A stretch of 64,000 bases of DNA from Epiperipatus broadwayi (lineage: Eukaryota > Onychophora > Udeonychophora > Euonychophora > Peripatidae). The translations under genes and the position numbers were made by a program. The stretch lies in the NCBI GenBank assembly GCA_028023455.1, contig JAQFVV010000030.1, positions 4,856,501 through 4,920,500 of the forward strand, given 5' to 3'. Positions 1 to 9,816 of this stretch are shown piece after piece. The notes under the pieces are model-generated. The model ran no database searches. It was not told where the DNA came from and worked only from the letters and a program-made list of their open reading frames with translations. Position 1 is the stretch's first letter, and each line of letters begins with the position of its first letter.

Positions 1-2433
1 ATTCACAAACGGAACTTTATTAAACAAATGTCATAACTGTGCAAAACAGACGCACACATGCGTGGATAAGAATATACACAAAAAAAAAAATAATTTAAGT
101 TACATACTATGCAGATAATATGGTAATTAAATAATACATTAAGGTATTATTTTTAATTCAGAATAAACTTTAAGTTACTTTTAAAATTTAATAGTTATAA
201 TTATTACGAACGAACTTTCTTTATCATATCTAGCAAACTATTTCAGTTATACGTTTGTTGATTTTAAAGCCAAAATTCTCATTTTGAAATAATAAAATCT
301 ATAAAATAAATGTAAACCTCTCTCTAACGATATGATAAATAAATAAAAATATATTTCTTTTCTCTACCTTCGTAAAAGAAAAATAAGACATATTTTTACA
401 AAATCAATTTTTACCAACGTATCCACTGCTTGTGAATACGCATTCCAAGATGATCTAGGAGATCATAATAACCCAAATTATAAATAAAACATAATAATAA
501 GTATGCCTATCTATCTATAATATACATTCATAATGACAAGCAATAAAAAAAAAATAAAGGAACAAAAGTTATTTGTTCTGTGACTGAAAGTATAAAAAGT
601 ACGCTTGCAAAGTTCTAATCCGGGTTTATGAAACAATATGGGGACGGATTCCAAACTGAATTTGAACATAAAATGAATTTCTGTAGGCTAATCAAAACAA
701 ATATATAATCATAACTTAAATATAATCCAGCACTTCCAATGTTCATAGCATCACTATTTGAGCTACTAAATCACGCATAAGTAATCAATTTCTCTTTTAT
801 TATGACGGAAATATAAGGCATTAGCTACAGTTGAACAGGAATTATTTTATTCACTCCATAGTAGTTTTAAATTAAGTATGCTATTATTCTTAATAGTTTT
901 CTTAAATAGCATTTGACACTTTATAATCTAATATACGCATAGTTTATTTTTTGAAATATTGCCAATTAAGATATCATGATTCATTAGTAATTCCACAATT
1001 AATACTTTATTATTATAGTGCATTTTTTTTATCGAAGGAACAGAAATTGCACCGCAGTTCAGTCCTTCTATCCGATTTAAGTAAATATTTAATGAGGAGT
1101 GTCCTTTGGTTATTTGAAATAATTCACATTTTTATTTCTTTCATTAAATACATATTATTTTTAGAAATACCAGATAAATAAATACTGTCACTTTTTTTTA
1201 TAATTAATTGAAGCGTGGCATGATATATCAAAATACACATATCCTTAATTTTGCATTTAACTCTCATAAAAGTATAACGCAGAAGATGGTGAAAAATCAA
1301 AATAAATTCTGAAAAACAGTCCTGCATACGTTTCCAAGATATATTAGAAGACACACGTGGATTAATTATATAACAATAATGTTCATGCACTCTATCTTCT
1401 TTCTTAATTATAGATAAATAAAGTAATGCCATCTTAACACTAACGATATACATTTTCAAATATTAATAATTATGAGTTGGTTAATTCAAATGTTTAAAAT
1501 TAAGGAGAGAAATGAAAAACCAATGTACCTTCCTAAATTTTTTAGCACTGTATTTTTTTTATCTCAACTCTCTGTTAAATCAAAAAAGGTCATTTCCCTT
1601 CAAACAGGTCAACTCCCACATTTTTGCACCCAAACTAATTACATATTCAAAAAAAATCCTTTCTAAAAAAATCATTATGATTTTTTTTTAACAAGTAAAT
1701 CAAGACAAAAAAATAATATTAGTAAAAAAAAAAATAACTTTTATAAACTGGAAATGAATATTAATTAACTGTTAAACAAAATGATGAATAACTTATTTAA
1801 TTTATAAAATGATTCACCTATCCAAATACCCATTAATCATTGAAAAGAAATATATTTGTTAAATTAAAGATAATTTCTGTACCTTAAATATCTTCAGGTT
1901 AAATTTACTATTGTTTAATGTTTTTAGAAGATGAAAATGAAGTGAAAATGATGCAGTCATATATGCATGCACATACACTATACTATAAATATTAAACTAT
2001 CTTGACTAAATATAATTGAGGTGACTATTAATGTTGATAAAGGGATAGGTATCAATGAATAAGGGATTATGAAAACAGTCAAATCAATACTAAACCCTAT
2101 CATAAAATAACTTTGCGTTTTCCTGCCAAAATATTCCAATTCCTATAATAACAACCCCTCTCTCTGGCATTAAATACTTCACTAACCACAATAATAATAA
2201 TGAATACTTATAAAGTGGTCTATCAACTGCATAAGCAATCCATATCTAAGCTTCAAACAATCTCCAGCAAAAAATTTTAAAATTCTAAGGCAATTTCATT
2301 TTTTTTTAAATACAATATAACTATTCAATGCAGATACAAAGTATCTCAATTCCTTGTGCCCATTCAGATGGTCACAATAGATATGAAAAACAAAAACAAG
2401 TTATAATCACGTAAACTTGCTATCGCTTGTATT
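1..2433. other. AT-rich DNA without recognisable genes
   Basis: This stretch is very AT-rich with many A and T runs. The open frames in it (for example 1124-1459 minus and 1472-1666 plus) have the low-complexity K/N/I/F composition expected by chance and match no family I know. I see no tRNA, repeat array or promoter here. Confidence 0.6.
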
Positions 2434-2435
2434 TA

Positions 2436-2611
2436 TGATCAATAGATGGTGCTTTACCAAAACCACCAAACAAGTGTATATTTGCTTACATAAACGTCAA
2501 AAGAGTCAGAATTTACTATCTCTTTTTTTAGTGAATTCTGACTCTTTTGACGTTTATGTAAACAAATATACACTTGTTCGGTGATTTTGGTAAAGCGCTA
2601 TCTATTGATCA
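2436..2611. mobile_element. Palindromic MITE with TA flanks
   Basis: A 176-bp foldback whose two arms of about 80 bp are near-perfect inverted copies around a short AT-rich loop. The ends read TGATCAATAGAT on the left and the inverse on the right, and each side is flanked by TA (2434-2435 and 2612-2613). TA duplication is typical of Tc1/mariner-type insertion, so a non-autonomous element of that class is my inference. No coding capacity is present. Confidence 0.6.
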
Positions 2612-2623
2612 TATATATATATA

Positions 2624-2975
2624 AGCAGTGCTCAGTTTATATTATGATAGTGAATCTTCAAACTTTAATGGACAGGCTTTAATCTCCATTCTCCAAATCT
2701 TCAGCCAACCAACCATATCTTTGGAAGTCTGATGATGGCATACATTCTGCCCATCTCTTCTGTGTATTTAAAATGGTCTTAAGGTTCAATATATGAGGGG
2801 TCAGAATGACTTACAGTCAACATGGGTATGACAACAAAATTGGCAAACAAGAGCTTTGACCGTGCCATCATTAGATTATCAATGATATGGATGGCTGAAA
2901 AGTTGAAGAATGGAGATTGAAGCCTGTCCATTAAAGTTTGAGATTTTCTATCCTAATATAAACTGAGCATTGATT
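2624..2975. repeat. Foldback of two retrozyme-unit halves
   Basis: The left part (about 2630-2740) matches the downstream half of the repeat unit found at 6165-6420. The right part (about 2785-2975) matches the same half in inverted orientation, including the GCCTGTCCATTAAAGTTTGA segment. The two parts meet near the middle to form an imperfect foldback. The hammerhead portion of the unit is absent. It is a rearranged fragment of the family described at 5950-7945. Confidence 0.65.
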
Positions 2976-3084
2976 ATATATATATAATCCTATTTTAAAT
3001 AGAATTAATGGAGTAGATAAAGAAGATAAAATAACGTATAATTAAACTGGAATCTTTAAATAGATGTAGGTAAATTGTTAAAAG

Positions 3085-3540
3085 TTTTTTTATATTCATT
3101 TAAAGCTATAGTTTAGAAATGTAGTTTTGAGATGGGTTTTAGATAAGATTTAAAAAGGGGGAAGTTATTTGAAATTAGGGTTGTTTTTTAAATTTGTATT
3201 AAAAGTTTCTTGGATGATTTTAAGATAGATTTGTAATTAAATAATGTAAAAGAAAGAATAGAAAAAAATAGCAGTGGGAGAAAGATATAAGTAAAGTATA
3301 ATTATGTATGTTTAATATGCTTGTTACTGTTTATGTTAATGTAAGATGAAGGTATTTATGTAATTGAGGTTTATTTATAAAAATGTATTTCATATCGTTG
3401 TTGTAGATCCTTGAAAATGACTGTAAGAAGATAAAAACAGTTGAAATGTTGGAGTTTTGTATTATATATACAGTATATATGTTCAGTATTGATATAAGAA
3501 ACTAAAGTTTTTGAAAAGAAAAAGAAGGATTTTTAATTTG
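3085..3540 (+). mobile_element. Penelope-like 3'-end fragment (copy 1)
   Basis: This segment is repeated in inverted orientation at 14155-14600, with the same order of motifs throughout. Near its end is a hairpin (GACTG 3419-3423 with CAGTT 3438-3442) framed by CCTTGAAAAT before it and TTGAAATGTTGGA after it. The hairpins near the 3' ends of the Penelope-like elements at 31.3 kb and 54.6 kb have the same layout. No protein is encoded. Assigning it to a Penelope-like 3' UTR rests on this shared hairpin, not on a reverse transcriptase. Confidence 0.5.
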
Positions 3541-4319
3541 AAAGTAAATAAAGTTTGAATTTTTTTAAAGGTATTTAACAATTAATTCTAGATGATGGAA
3601 AGTGTTATCTATAATTATAACAAACTGCCATTATCATAAACTTGCAAAAAAATAGTTTTTTTTATTATTGTTATTGTTGTTGCTGCTGCAAAATTTCCAG
3701 CCTGGATAACTTTTTCTTTCACTTTTGTTTATATTTACATTAACACATATTTGATAGTTAAGATATTAAAAACTTTATGAGTGAAATATTTGTTTTAAAA
3801 ATTGAATAATTTTTGTTTCAAGAAGGCATTTTTCTACTTCTAATTAAATAAAAGCTATTTTAAAAAATATATCTCCTTTTCACATCTATACAAAGTTTCA
3901 GCATCTTAGACCACCATTACTGCCTTATATATGAGACTGGCCTTAGTTCTAACATGAGGGGAAAGGAGTTCTCAAAACTGAAACTGATTAAAACTTACTT
4001 GAACTTATCGATTCAACAAGAATATAGTTTTAACAGTTTGGCAATTGTGACCATTAAATCTGAAACTAGCATGTTTTTAATTTTAAACAAAATCTTAAAT
4101 GTGTAACGGGTGTACTCGTTTACCGTATACTTATTTGTTCTTATCATAAAAAAAAAATATCTATTTTCCCTTTTTCCTTTTAAGCAAAAAAAATAGTGAT
4201 AAGAAATTTCGTATTTCTCTCGCAGCATATTTATGGACGTCAATCATTGACTCCAAGCGCCAAACTTACTTTTACATAAGTATTATGCTGGAAGAGAAAA
4301 ATACGATAGTAATAGGGCC

Positions 4320-4440
4320 CTCCACTAGCTCAGTACTCAGGGCGGGTGGCCAATAAACCGTAGGAAAATGTACGGGGGAAAACTCTATGCAACCAACAGC
4401 GAAACTCGGATCAATCGTTTAAATTCGTGAACTATATTCT
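4320..4440. promoter_or_regulatory. Possible promoter patch, GC-richer with CCAAT
   Basis: A short GC-richer island in very AT-rich DNA, containing AGGGCGGGTGGCCAATAAAC, which combines a GC-box-like motif and a CCAAT box. It lies within 700 bp of the candidate first exon at 4774-5035. No transcript start can be fixed from the sequence. Confidence 0.25.
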
Positions 4441-4773
4441 ATGAGTCAAATAATAAAACATACACTTGTAATATAAGCCTTAAAATAACACACCTTTTAT
4501 TATAATATTTTTTTTTTCTTTTACTCTTAAGAAAATATATTGCCCATACCCTTTTAACGTTTACATAACCCAATAAAACCTACATATGTATTCTGTGTGG
4601 ATTTACAACAGAACAAGAAAACGAACGTATACACAGATAAAAATCTAATCAGCTGTATTTGAATGGCCTTATCAAAAAAAAAATATATAAGTTCTTGCCT
4701 TCGTTCGTTCTCCTTGAGGGTTTCAGAAAACGTGTTAAATTTTTGGAAATAAAATATCTTAAGTTCATATTAC

Positions 4774-5035
4774 CTGCAATTCTTGTCCGATGTGATCCCC
4801 GGGGATATCAAAATAAGAAGAAAAACACATGAAATCCGAAGCAAAACGTACGAGACAGTTCATCACGCTTCAGTTCATTCCGAGTCGGATCGATTCCCTT
4901 GCGAAAAGTTGATAGATCTCCGGTAGATGTTCTCCGGTCACTGCCGCATGGACTCTTCGGGGTAAGGTCCAGAAAACCCAGCACGCTTAAGCTTTTACCC
5001 CACCGTACTCATGTTCGGCCGTAGCCTTAGTTACT
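4774..5035 (-). other. Candidate non-coding first exon (minus strand)
   Basis: About 260 bp of clearly higher GC and CpG content than the surroundings. Read on the minus strand it ends in ATTGCAG followed by GTAATA, a good 5' splice donor (intron begins at 4773). Short upstream ATG frames are closed quickly, so it looks like a 5' UTR exon of a gene running toward lower coordinates. No coding exon of that gene is recognisable in 1-4770, so the gene identity is unknown. It could also be a GC-rich remnant of something else. Confidence 0.4.
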
Positions 5036-5640
5036 CTTCTTAAAATATATATATATAAAAAAAAAATTGAATATATTTTTTTTTTTTTCCTCTTTGAAAA
5101 CCAAAAATAAAATGACACTAGTTTAAAAAAAAACTACGTCTCCACTCTCCCTGTCACTTTTTCTTTTCTTTTGTTTTCGCAAACACAGTCCGTCCCCTTT
5201 CTTTCCCACCACGTGGTATAGATGGCCAGTTAAGCTAATAAGCAAAAAGAACTTTTCGCACCTTCGGACATTTTGGCAATTAACATTCCGGAAACCTTTT
5301 TCTCCAACCTTCTTTTTTATTTTCATTCAAATTCCCCAGATAAGACCTTCGATGTTTAATATATCTCTTTTTTTTTTTTTTTCTTTTCTTACAATAATCT
5401 CTTATCTTGGATCCAAAAATGTATTCATACGTTCGTTTCTAAAATTGTCTATCCACACCGCAAATACATACATATACCACTTTTACAAAATAAAACGCAA
5501 ATTCCCCCCCCCACTCCCTCTTTTCTTACTTTAATAAAATTTTAAACATTTTCTCCCACTACAAAATAAATACTAAAACGAATTAAAAATCAAATTATAT
5601 GAAACTAATTTTAAACCATATAACATATGTTTGCCTTTCT
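5036..5640. other. Low-complexity T-rich stretch
   Basis: Runs of T (5075-5090 and 5368-5385) and C (5504-5511) dominate. Frames at 5123-5326 minus and 5352-5534 plus are low-complexity and match nothing I know. Confidence 0.5.
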
Positions 5641-5643
5641 ACA

Positions 5644-5679
5644 TTGTAAACAGTCGGGTTTAAACCCGACTGTTTACAA
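5644..5679. repeat. 36-bp perfect palindrome
   Basis: Every base from 5644 to 5661 pairs with 5662 to 5679, centred on GGGTTTAAACCC. The arms contain AAACAGTC/GACTGTTT. There is no loop, so it can form a cruciform or be a target for a symmetric DNA-binding protein. It is not part of any repeat family seen in the window. Confidence 0.85.
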
Positions 5680-5937
5680 ATGATTTTTCAGAAGAAAAAA
5701 AGACTTCATAAAAAAGGCAATACTAATATGACTTATTTATAAATGATTTTTAGAAGAGAAAAAAAGTTTGTTTCCAACAGTGCCCTACTCCTATACTTTG
5801 ATTTTTCAAAACAATATAATGGTTTTTAGCGAATCATTTTACAACTATTAAAACCAAGTAATTTTGATTCCATTTACTTTTAATAGTTTACTTTGTCAAT
5901 TATCCAAACTCTTTAAGATATGGCATTTGGATTTACA

Positions 5938-5949
5938 TTAAAAGGCAAT
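5938..5949. repeat. Target-site duplication, left copy
   Basis: TTAAAAGGCAAT here is repeated exactly at 6570-6581, bracketing the retrozyme-like array 5950-6569. Confidence 0.8.
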
Positions 5950-6569
5950 ATATGAATGTTTTTCTAAAGTACAGGCTTTTTCATACCCGCACTCCAATAT
6001 GTAATGGGTTTGAACTCAGACTTTCACACGACCCTCAACTATCTATGCTATCTCATACTGCTAGCACATTTAATCACACACGTCAAAAAATAAATAACCA
6101 TCAATATTCATATTTCGTACTAAACCAGTACTTGTCAGTTGGTCCAGGTTATCATCCCCATATATAATCAATGCTCAGCTTATATTAAGATAGCCAATCT
6201 TCATACTTTAATGGAAAGGCTTCAATCCACTCCACCCCACACTTCCATCCATTTCATTGAAAATCTGATGATGGAATGCTCAAAGTCCACATTGGTGCCA
6301 ACTTTCTCATCCTACCCATGTTGACCTTAAGTCACTCTGACCCTCATGTACAGGACATAATCCATTTATATACACATACGAGGAATGGGTAGATCTTACA
6401 GCACTATATTTTAATACATGAATTTTTTCTACCGTACAGGCTTTTTCATACCTGCACTCCAATATGTAACATATAGGGGGTTTGAACTCAGATCACACTA
6501 TCCTCAATTATCCACACTATCTCATACTGCTGACACACTTGATCACACACATGTCGAAAAGATAAATAC
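5950..6569 (-). mobile_element. Retrozyme-like tandem array 1
   Basis: The array holds about 1.3 head-to-tail units of a 465-bp repeat. A full unit spans 5970-6434, and a second unit begins at 6435 with the same TACAGGCTTTTTCATACC start. The second unit stops at 6569, about 8 nt from the predicted cleavage point of the hammerhead it should contain. On the minus strand the full unit carries a hammerhead (6094-6152) with one core change. The array sits between perfect 12-bp duplications (5938-5949 and 6570-6581). Tandem units with type I hammerheads plus target-site duplications define animal retrozymes, non-autonomous retroelements that move through small circular RNAs. There is no protein-coding capacity. 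Confidence 0.75.
6094..6152 (-). ncRNA. Hammerhead ribozyme, core-mutated copy
   Basis: Read on the minus strand, this copy has stem I ATAACC/GGTTAT, then ACCAA, a core of CTGACAA, a stem II hairpin GTAC/GTAC-type with loop TGGTTTA, and GAAA. G8 of the conserved CUGANGA is A here, which should abolish cleavage. The outer stem I changed on both sides relative to 7724-7782 (ATAATC/GATTAT there), so pairing was kept. Confidence 0.75.
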
Positions 6570-6581
6570 TTAAAAGGCAAT
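6570..6581. repeat. Target-site duplication, right copy
   Basis: TTAAAAGGCAAT, identical to 5938-5949. Confidence 0.8.
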
Positions 6582-6904
6582 GTACACATTTTGTTTAATT
6601 CACACCACTTTCCATTCTATAAATTTTGGCTGTAAACCTGGAACACAGCAAAAAAAAAAATGTTTGTAATTAAGTTCTGTATCTCCTAAGGCAATTCTGC
6701 TTATAGATGTTTTAAAAAATATTAATATAAATTTATAAATGTCTTTTTAACTTTTTCAGAGAAATGATTTTTTTTTTTTCTACAATTTTACACTTAATTA
6801 ACAAAAAAACAAGAACTTCAAAACATAAGCAATATAAATAAATATTGTTGACTTTTTATTTGTAGTAACTATTAATTTGGTGTATGGATTTTTTATGCAG
6901 TAAA

Positions 6905-7495
6905 TTATTAAACATTTTTATAGGGGTTTGAACTCAGACATTTACATGACCCTCAGCCATCCATGATATCTCATACCGCTAATACACTTGATCACACACA
7001 TGTCAAAAAGATAAGTAAGTAATTATCAATATTCGTATTTGGTGCTAAACCAGCACTCATCAGTTGGTCCAGATTATCATCTCCACACATATATACAATC
7101 AAAGCTTGGCTTATATTACGATAGCCCATCTTCATATTTTAATAAATAGGCTTCAAACCACACACCCCACATTTCTTCAGCCATCCATTTCATTGAAAAT
7201 CTGATGGAATGTTCAAAGCCCACAGTGCCAATATTCTCATCCTACCCATGTTGACCACAAGTCACACTGACCCCTCATGTACAGGATATAATCCATTTAC
7301 ATACATATACGAGGGATGAGTAGACCTTAAAACATTTTATTTTGAAATATGAATTTTTTTCTCTTTACAGTACAGGCTTTTTTCATACCTGCACTTATAT
7401 ATGTAATAGATAAAAGGTTTGAATTCAGACTTTCACATGCCCCTCAACCATCCATGCTATCTCATACTGCTGATACACTTGATCACACACATGTA
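6905..7495 (-). mobile_element. Retrozyme-like tandem array 2
   Basis: A first unit (truncated at its left edge, recognisable from GGTTTGAACTCAGAC at 6925) is followed at 7371 by a second unit beginning TACAGGCTTTTTTCATACC. The spacing between equivalent points is about 490 bp. The second unit runs only to 7495, where it meets an oppositely oriented unit. The hammerhead of the first unit lies at 7022-7077 (minus). No flanking duplication is evident, because the right side is taken by the inversion. Confidence 0.7.
7022..7077 (-). ncRNA. Hammerhead ribozyme, decayed copy
   Basis: On the minus strand: ATAATC, TGG, ACCAA, then an intact CTGATGA core. Stem II GTGC/GCAC has loop TGGTTTA. CAAA then stands in place of the invariant GAAA (G12 changed to C). 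The 3' side of stem I has lost about 2 nt. Predicted inactive. Confidence 0.75.
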
Positions 7496-7945
7496 TGTAA
7501 ATGGATTATGTCCTGTACATGAGGGGTCAGTCACTTGTGGTCAGCATGGGTAGGATGAGAAGGTTGGCAGTAAGGTGGGCTTTGAGCATTTCCTTCATCA
7601 TCAGATTTTCAATGAAATGGACATCTGAAGATGTGGGGTGGAGTGGTGTGAAGCCTGTCCATTAAAGTATGAAGATGGGCTATCTTAATATAAGCTTAAC
7701 TTTGATTCTATATGTGTGTGATGATAATCCGGACCAACTGACGAGTGCAGGTTTAGCACGAAATACGTATATTGGTGATTATTTATCTTTTCAATATGGA
7801 TGTGATCAAGTGTATCAGCGGTATGAGATAGCATGGATGATTGAGGGTCGTGTGAAAGTCTGAGTTCAAGCCCTCTACATATTACATATATAAGTGCAGG
7901 TATGAAAAACGCCTGTACTGTAGAAAAAATTCATATTTCAAACAT
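7496..7945 (+). mobile_element. Retrozyme-like unit, inverted, with intact hammerhead
   Basis: This unit is the reverse complement of the units in arrays 1 and 2. It begins in the segment containing GTCCTGTACATGAGGGGTCA and ends near 7930 at the GCCTGTACTGTAGAAAAAAT boundary that marks a unit edge in the other copies. It contains the best-preserved hammerhead at 7724-7782. A short open frame over it (7669-7863) reads through the ribozyme and is not expected to be a protein. It abuts array 2 at 7495/7496, forming a head-to-head junction. Confidence 0.75.
7724..7782 (+). ncRNA. Type I hammerhead ribozyme, intact core
   Basis: All invariant bases of the hammerhead are present. The 5' side of stem I is ATAATC, CGG bulge, ACCAA. 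The core CTGACGA is at 7738-7744. Stem II is GTGC/GCAC with loop AGGTTTA (7745-7759), followed by GAAA at 7760-7763. Stem III is ATAC/GTAT, a palindrome with no loop. The cleavage base is A at 7771, then TTGGT and GATTAT close stem I over 11 base pairs. A short, loop-less stem III is characteristic of hammerheads in animal tandem repeats, Penelope-like elements and retrozymes, which work best as dimers. Predicted cut: between 7771 and 7772. Confidence 0.9.
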
Positions 7946-8291
7946 TTTTTTATTAACTTTGCCTTTCTCTTTGTTTGGATCAAATCTTGTAACAGATTTT
8001 TAACCTACTTCTATTAAAGAGATTTTCTTTAAATAAAATTTGATTCGATAACAATGAAATATTTCAAGGTTGTCCATCTTAACATTGTTGGCGGGTCACA
8101 TTTCAAACTGTGTTCAAATTTGTTTAACCAATTTTAAAGTAATGCTCAATAGGTGTGCTGTGCTTAATTTAACTAGCAATCTACAAATATAAAAAAAATG
8201 TTGGTCTAATATTCATGGGAACAAAAATGAAAAAAAATAAAGGGATATGCAAAATATCCAAATACTACTGATATAAAACTTTTTTTTTTTT

Positions 8292-8370
8292 TGTCAAGCG
8301 TTGGTGGCCTAGCGGTTAGCATAGCTGCCTTCCAGGCCCGGGTTCGCTTCCCGATCAACGCTTTGACATA
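8292..8370 (+). mobile_element. tRNA-Gly-derived short element, copy 1
   Basis: Bases 8298-8361 closely resemble tRNA-Gly(TCC). The acceptor strand is GCGTTGG, the A-box region GGCCTAGCGGTTAGCATAGC, the anticodon region CTGCCTTCCAGG, and the B box GGTTCGCTTCC, ending CAACGC. About 8-10 nt of the 3' anticodon arm are missing, so it is not a working tRNA. TGTCAA lies directly before it and TTTGACATA directly after, extending the acceptor stem as an inverted pair. The same flanks occur in the copies at 33158 and 50181. No oligo-A tail or LINE-like 3' part is attached. Confidence 0.7.
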
Positions 8371-9451
8371 TATATAACATTTTTTAAAAATTTCTTTTAT
8401 TTGAAGATTAATGCTTAGTCTAAAAAGGAAAAAAAAATTTCTTTGACCACAATTTTGGTTATGTAACAAAAAAATCACGGTGTCGATATATTATTCAATT
8501 CAAACAGTAATAGAGTATTTAGTATGATCACAAACTGTATTGATTGAATTTATGAACCCCTAAATACTATTTATTATTTGAATGTCTGCTTTTTCGTGCG
8601 TTAGTACTTAAATAAAAGGCTTTTTTAAAATTTTATATACATAATTTATTTATTAACCGTGAAGAATTAGATTTGCGGGAATTTACCTTTTCTTTCACTC
8701 TCTTATCACGTTATCATTCGTTACTTTCATTATTCATCGTGAACGCCTTTGAAATTTCTAAAAATATATCGTTGCATATATATAAGTATTTGTTCATAAA
8801 ATTGATATACATATTTAGTTTGATAAAAGGTAGAAAAGCATTCTTTGTTAAGCTGTAAGTATATTTTATAATTTCAGAAATAAACATAATTTATTGTTCA
8901 GGCAAATTAATTGAAGAAAGTAAGAATATTTGCTTTTTAAATATTTCTTCCGACAATTAATGAAAACATCCGTAAAATTTACGATGTGATATTAGGTATA
9001 TATAGCAATATACAGTGTAAGAACTCGATATGAATTAGATAGATAATTCTAACACTGGGACTCTTAGACGCGGGCCCAATCAGCTTAATGCCGGCTCTAC
9101 AGCCAGTTAAATATATATTGTTTGTTTATCAAAATAATATTAAATGATAGCAAGGTATCTTTTACTAATCCGTAATTGTATCTTGATTTTTTTGAATAAA
9201 GTAACAATATCCGCTTTGTTGAGAATAGATCATATATGCATTATTCAAAGTTATTGTTATTGCCCGTTTATATAAATTATAGTTTCACCAGTGTTATATA
9301 ATTAGAGAGGAAATTAATTAAGACTCATTAAACTATAATTAATTTTCTCTTACTCTGCATGGATAAAATTGTTAGGCAGAACTGCGTAATAAATAATATT
9401 TAAAAGTAACAAATAGAAGAGCTAATCCGAGATTTCCCGCATTTTTTTAGA
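8371..9451. other. AT-rich stretch, no feature recognised
   Basis: It contains short random frames only. A small GC-richer patch (9060-9110, with GCGGGCCCAATCAGC) stands out but matches no known motif set. Confidence 0.45.
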
Positions 9452-9816
9452 CATCGCCAAACTCTCCATCCAGTAGTGACATCAAGTGCAAGCCTTTATA
9501 AACAATGGATGTAGGAAAGTTTGTGCATAAATCCCTATCTAGTGCCTACTCATCCAATATCTCCAGACTAATTTCTAGCTTACGGCATTCATCGAGGAAC
9601 CTTGGATTTGAGAGCACTGTTCTAGATCTTAGGATCTAATGTAACGCTCCAGCAGTCACCTATTTGGTTACTATGAAAACGACAAACTAGAAATTAGTCT
9701 GGGGGTGTTAGATGAGTGAGCATCAGTTAGGGATTTTATGCACAAACTTTCCTGCATTCATTAATTACGAAGGCTTGCCTGTGGTGTCACTATTGCATGG
9801 AGAGTTTGCAAATAAA
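9452..9816. mobile_element. Foldback element, family C copy 1
   Basis: The left arm starts GCCAAACTCTCCATCCAGTA and runs through CTAGTGCCTACTCATCCAAT and TCTTAGGATCTAATG. The right arm, from about 9680, is the inverted copy ending GGAGAGTTTGC. Arms are about 150 bp and diverged. Sister copies lie at 16361, 32631, 33743 and 57433. A short open frame at 9712-9909 crosses the right arm and is not considered a gene. Confidence 0.65.

Noticed and set aside
1124-1459. 111-codon minus-strand frame
   Set aside because: No domain, no recognisable homologue, and AT-rich composition like non-coding neighbours.
8298-8361. Functional tRNA-Gly(TCC)
   Set aside because: About 8-10 nt of the anticodon arm are missing, so no cloverleaf can form.
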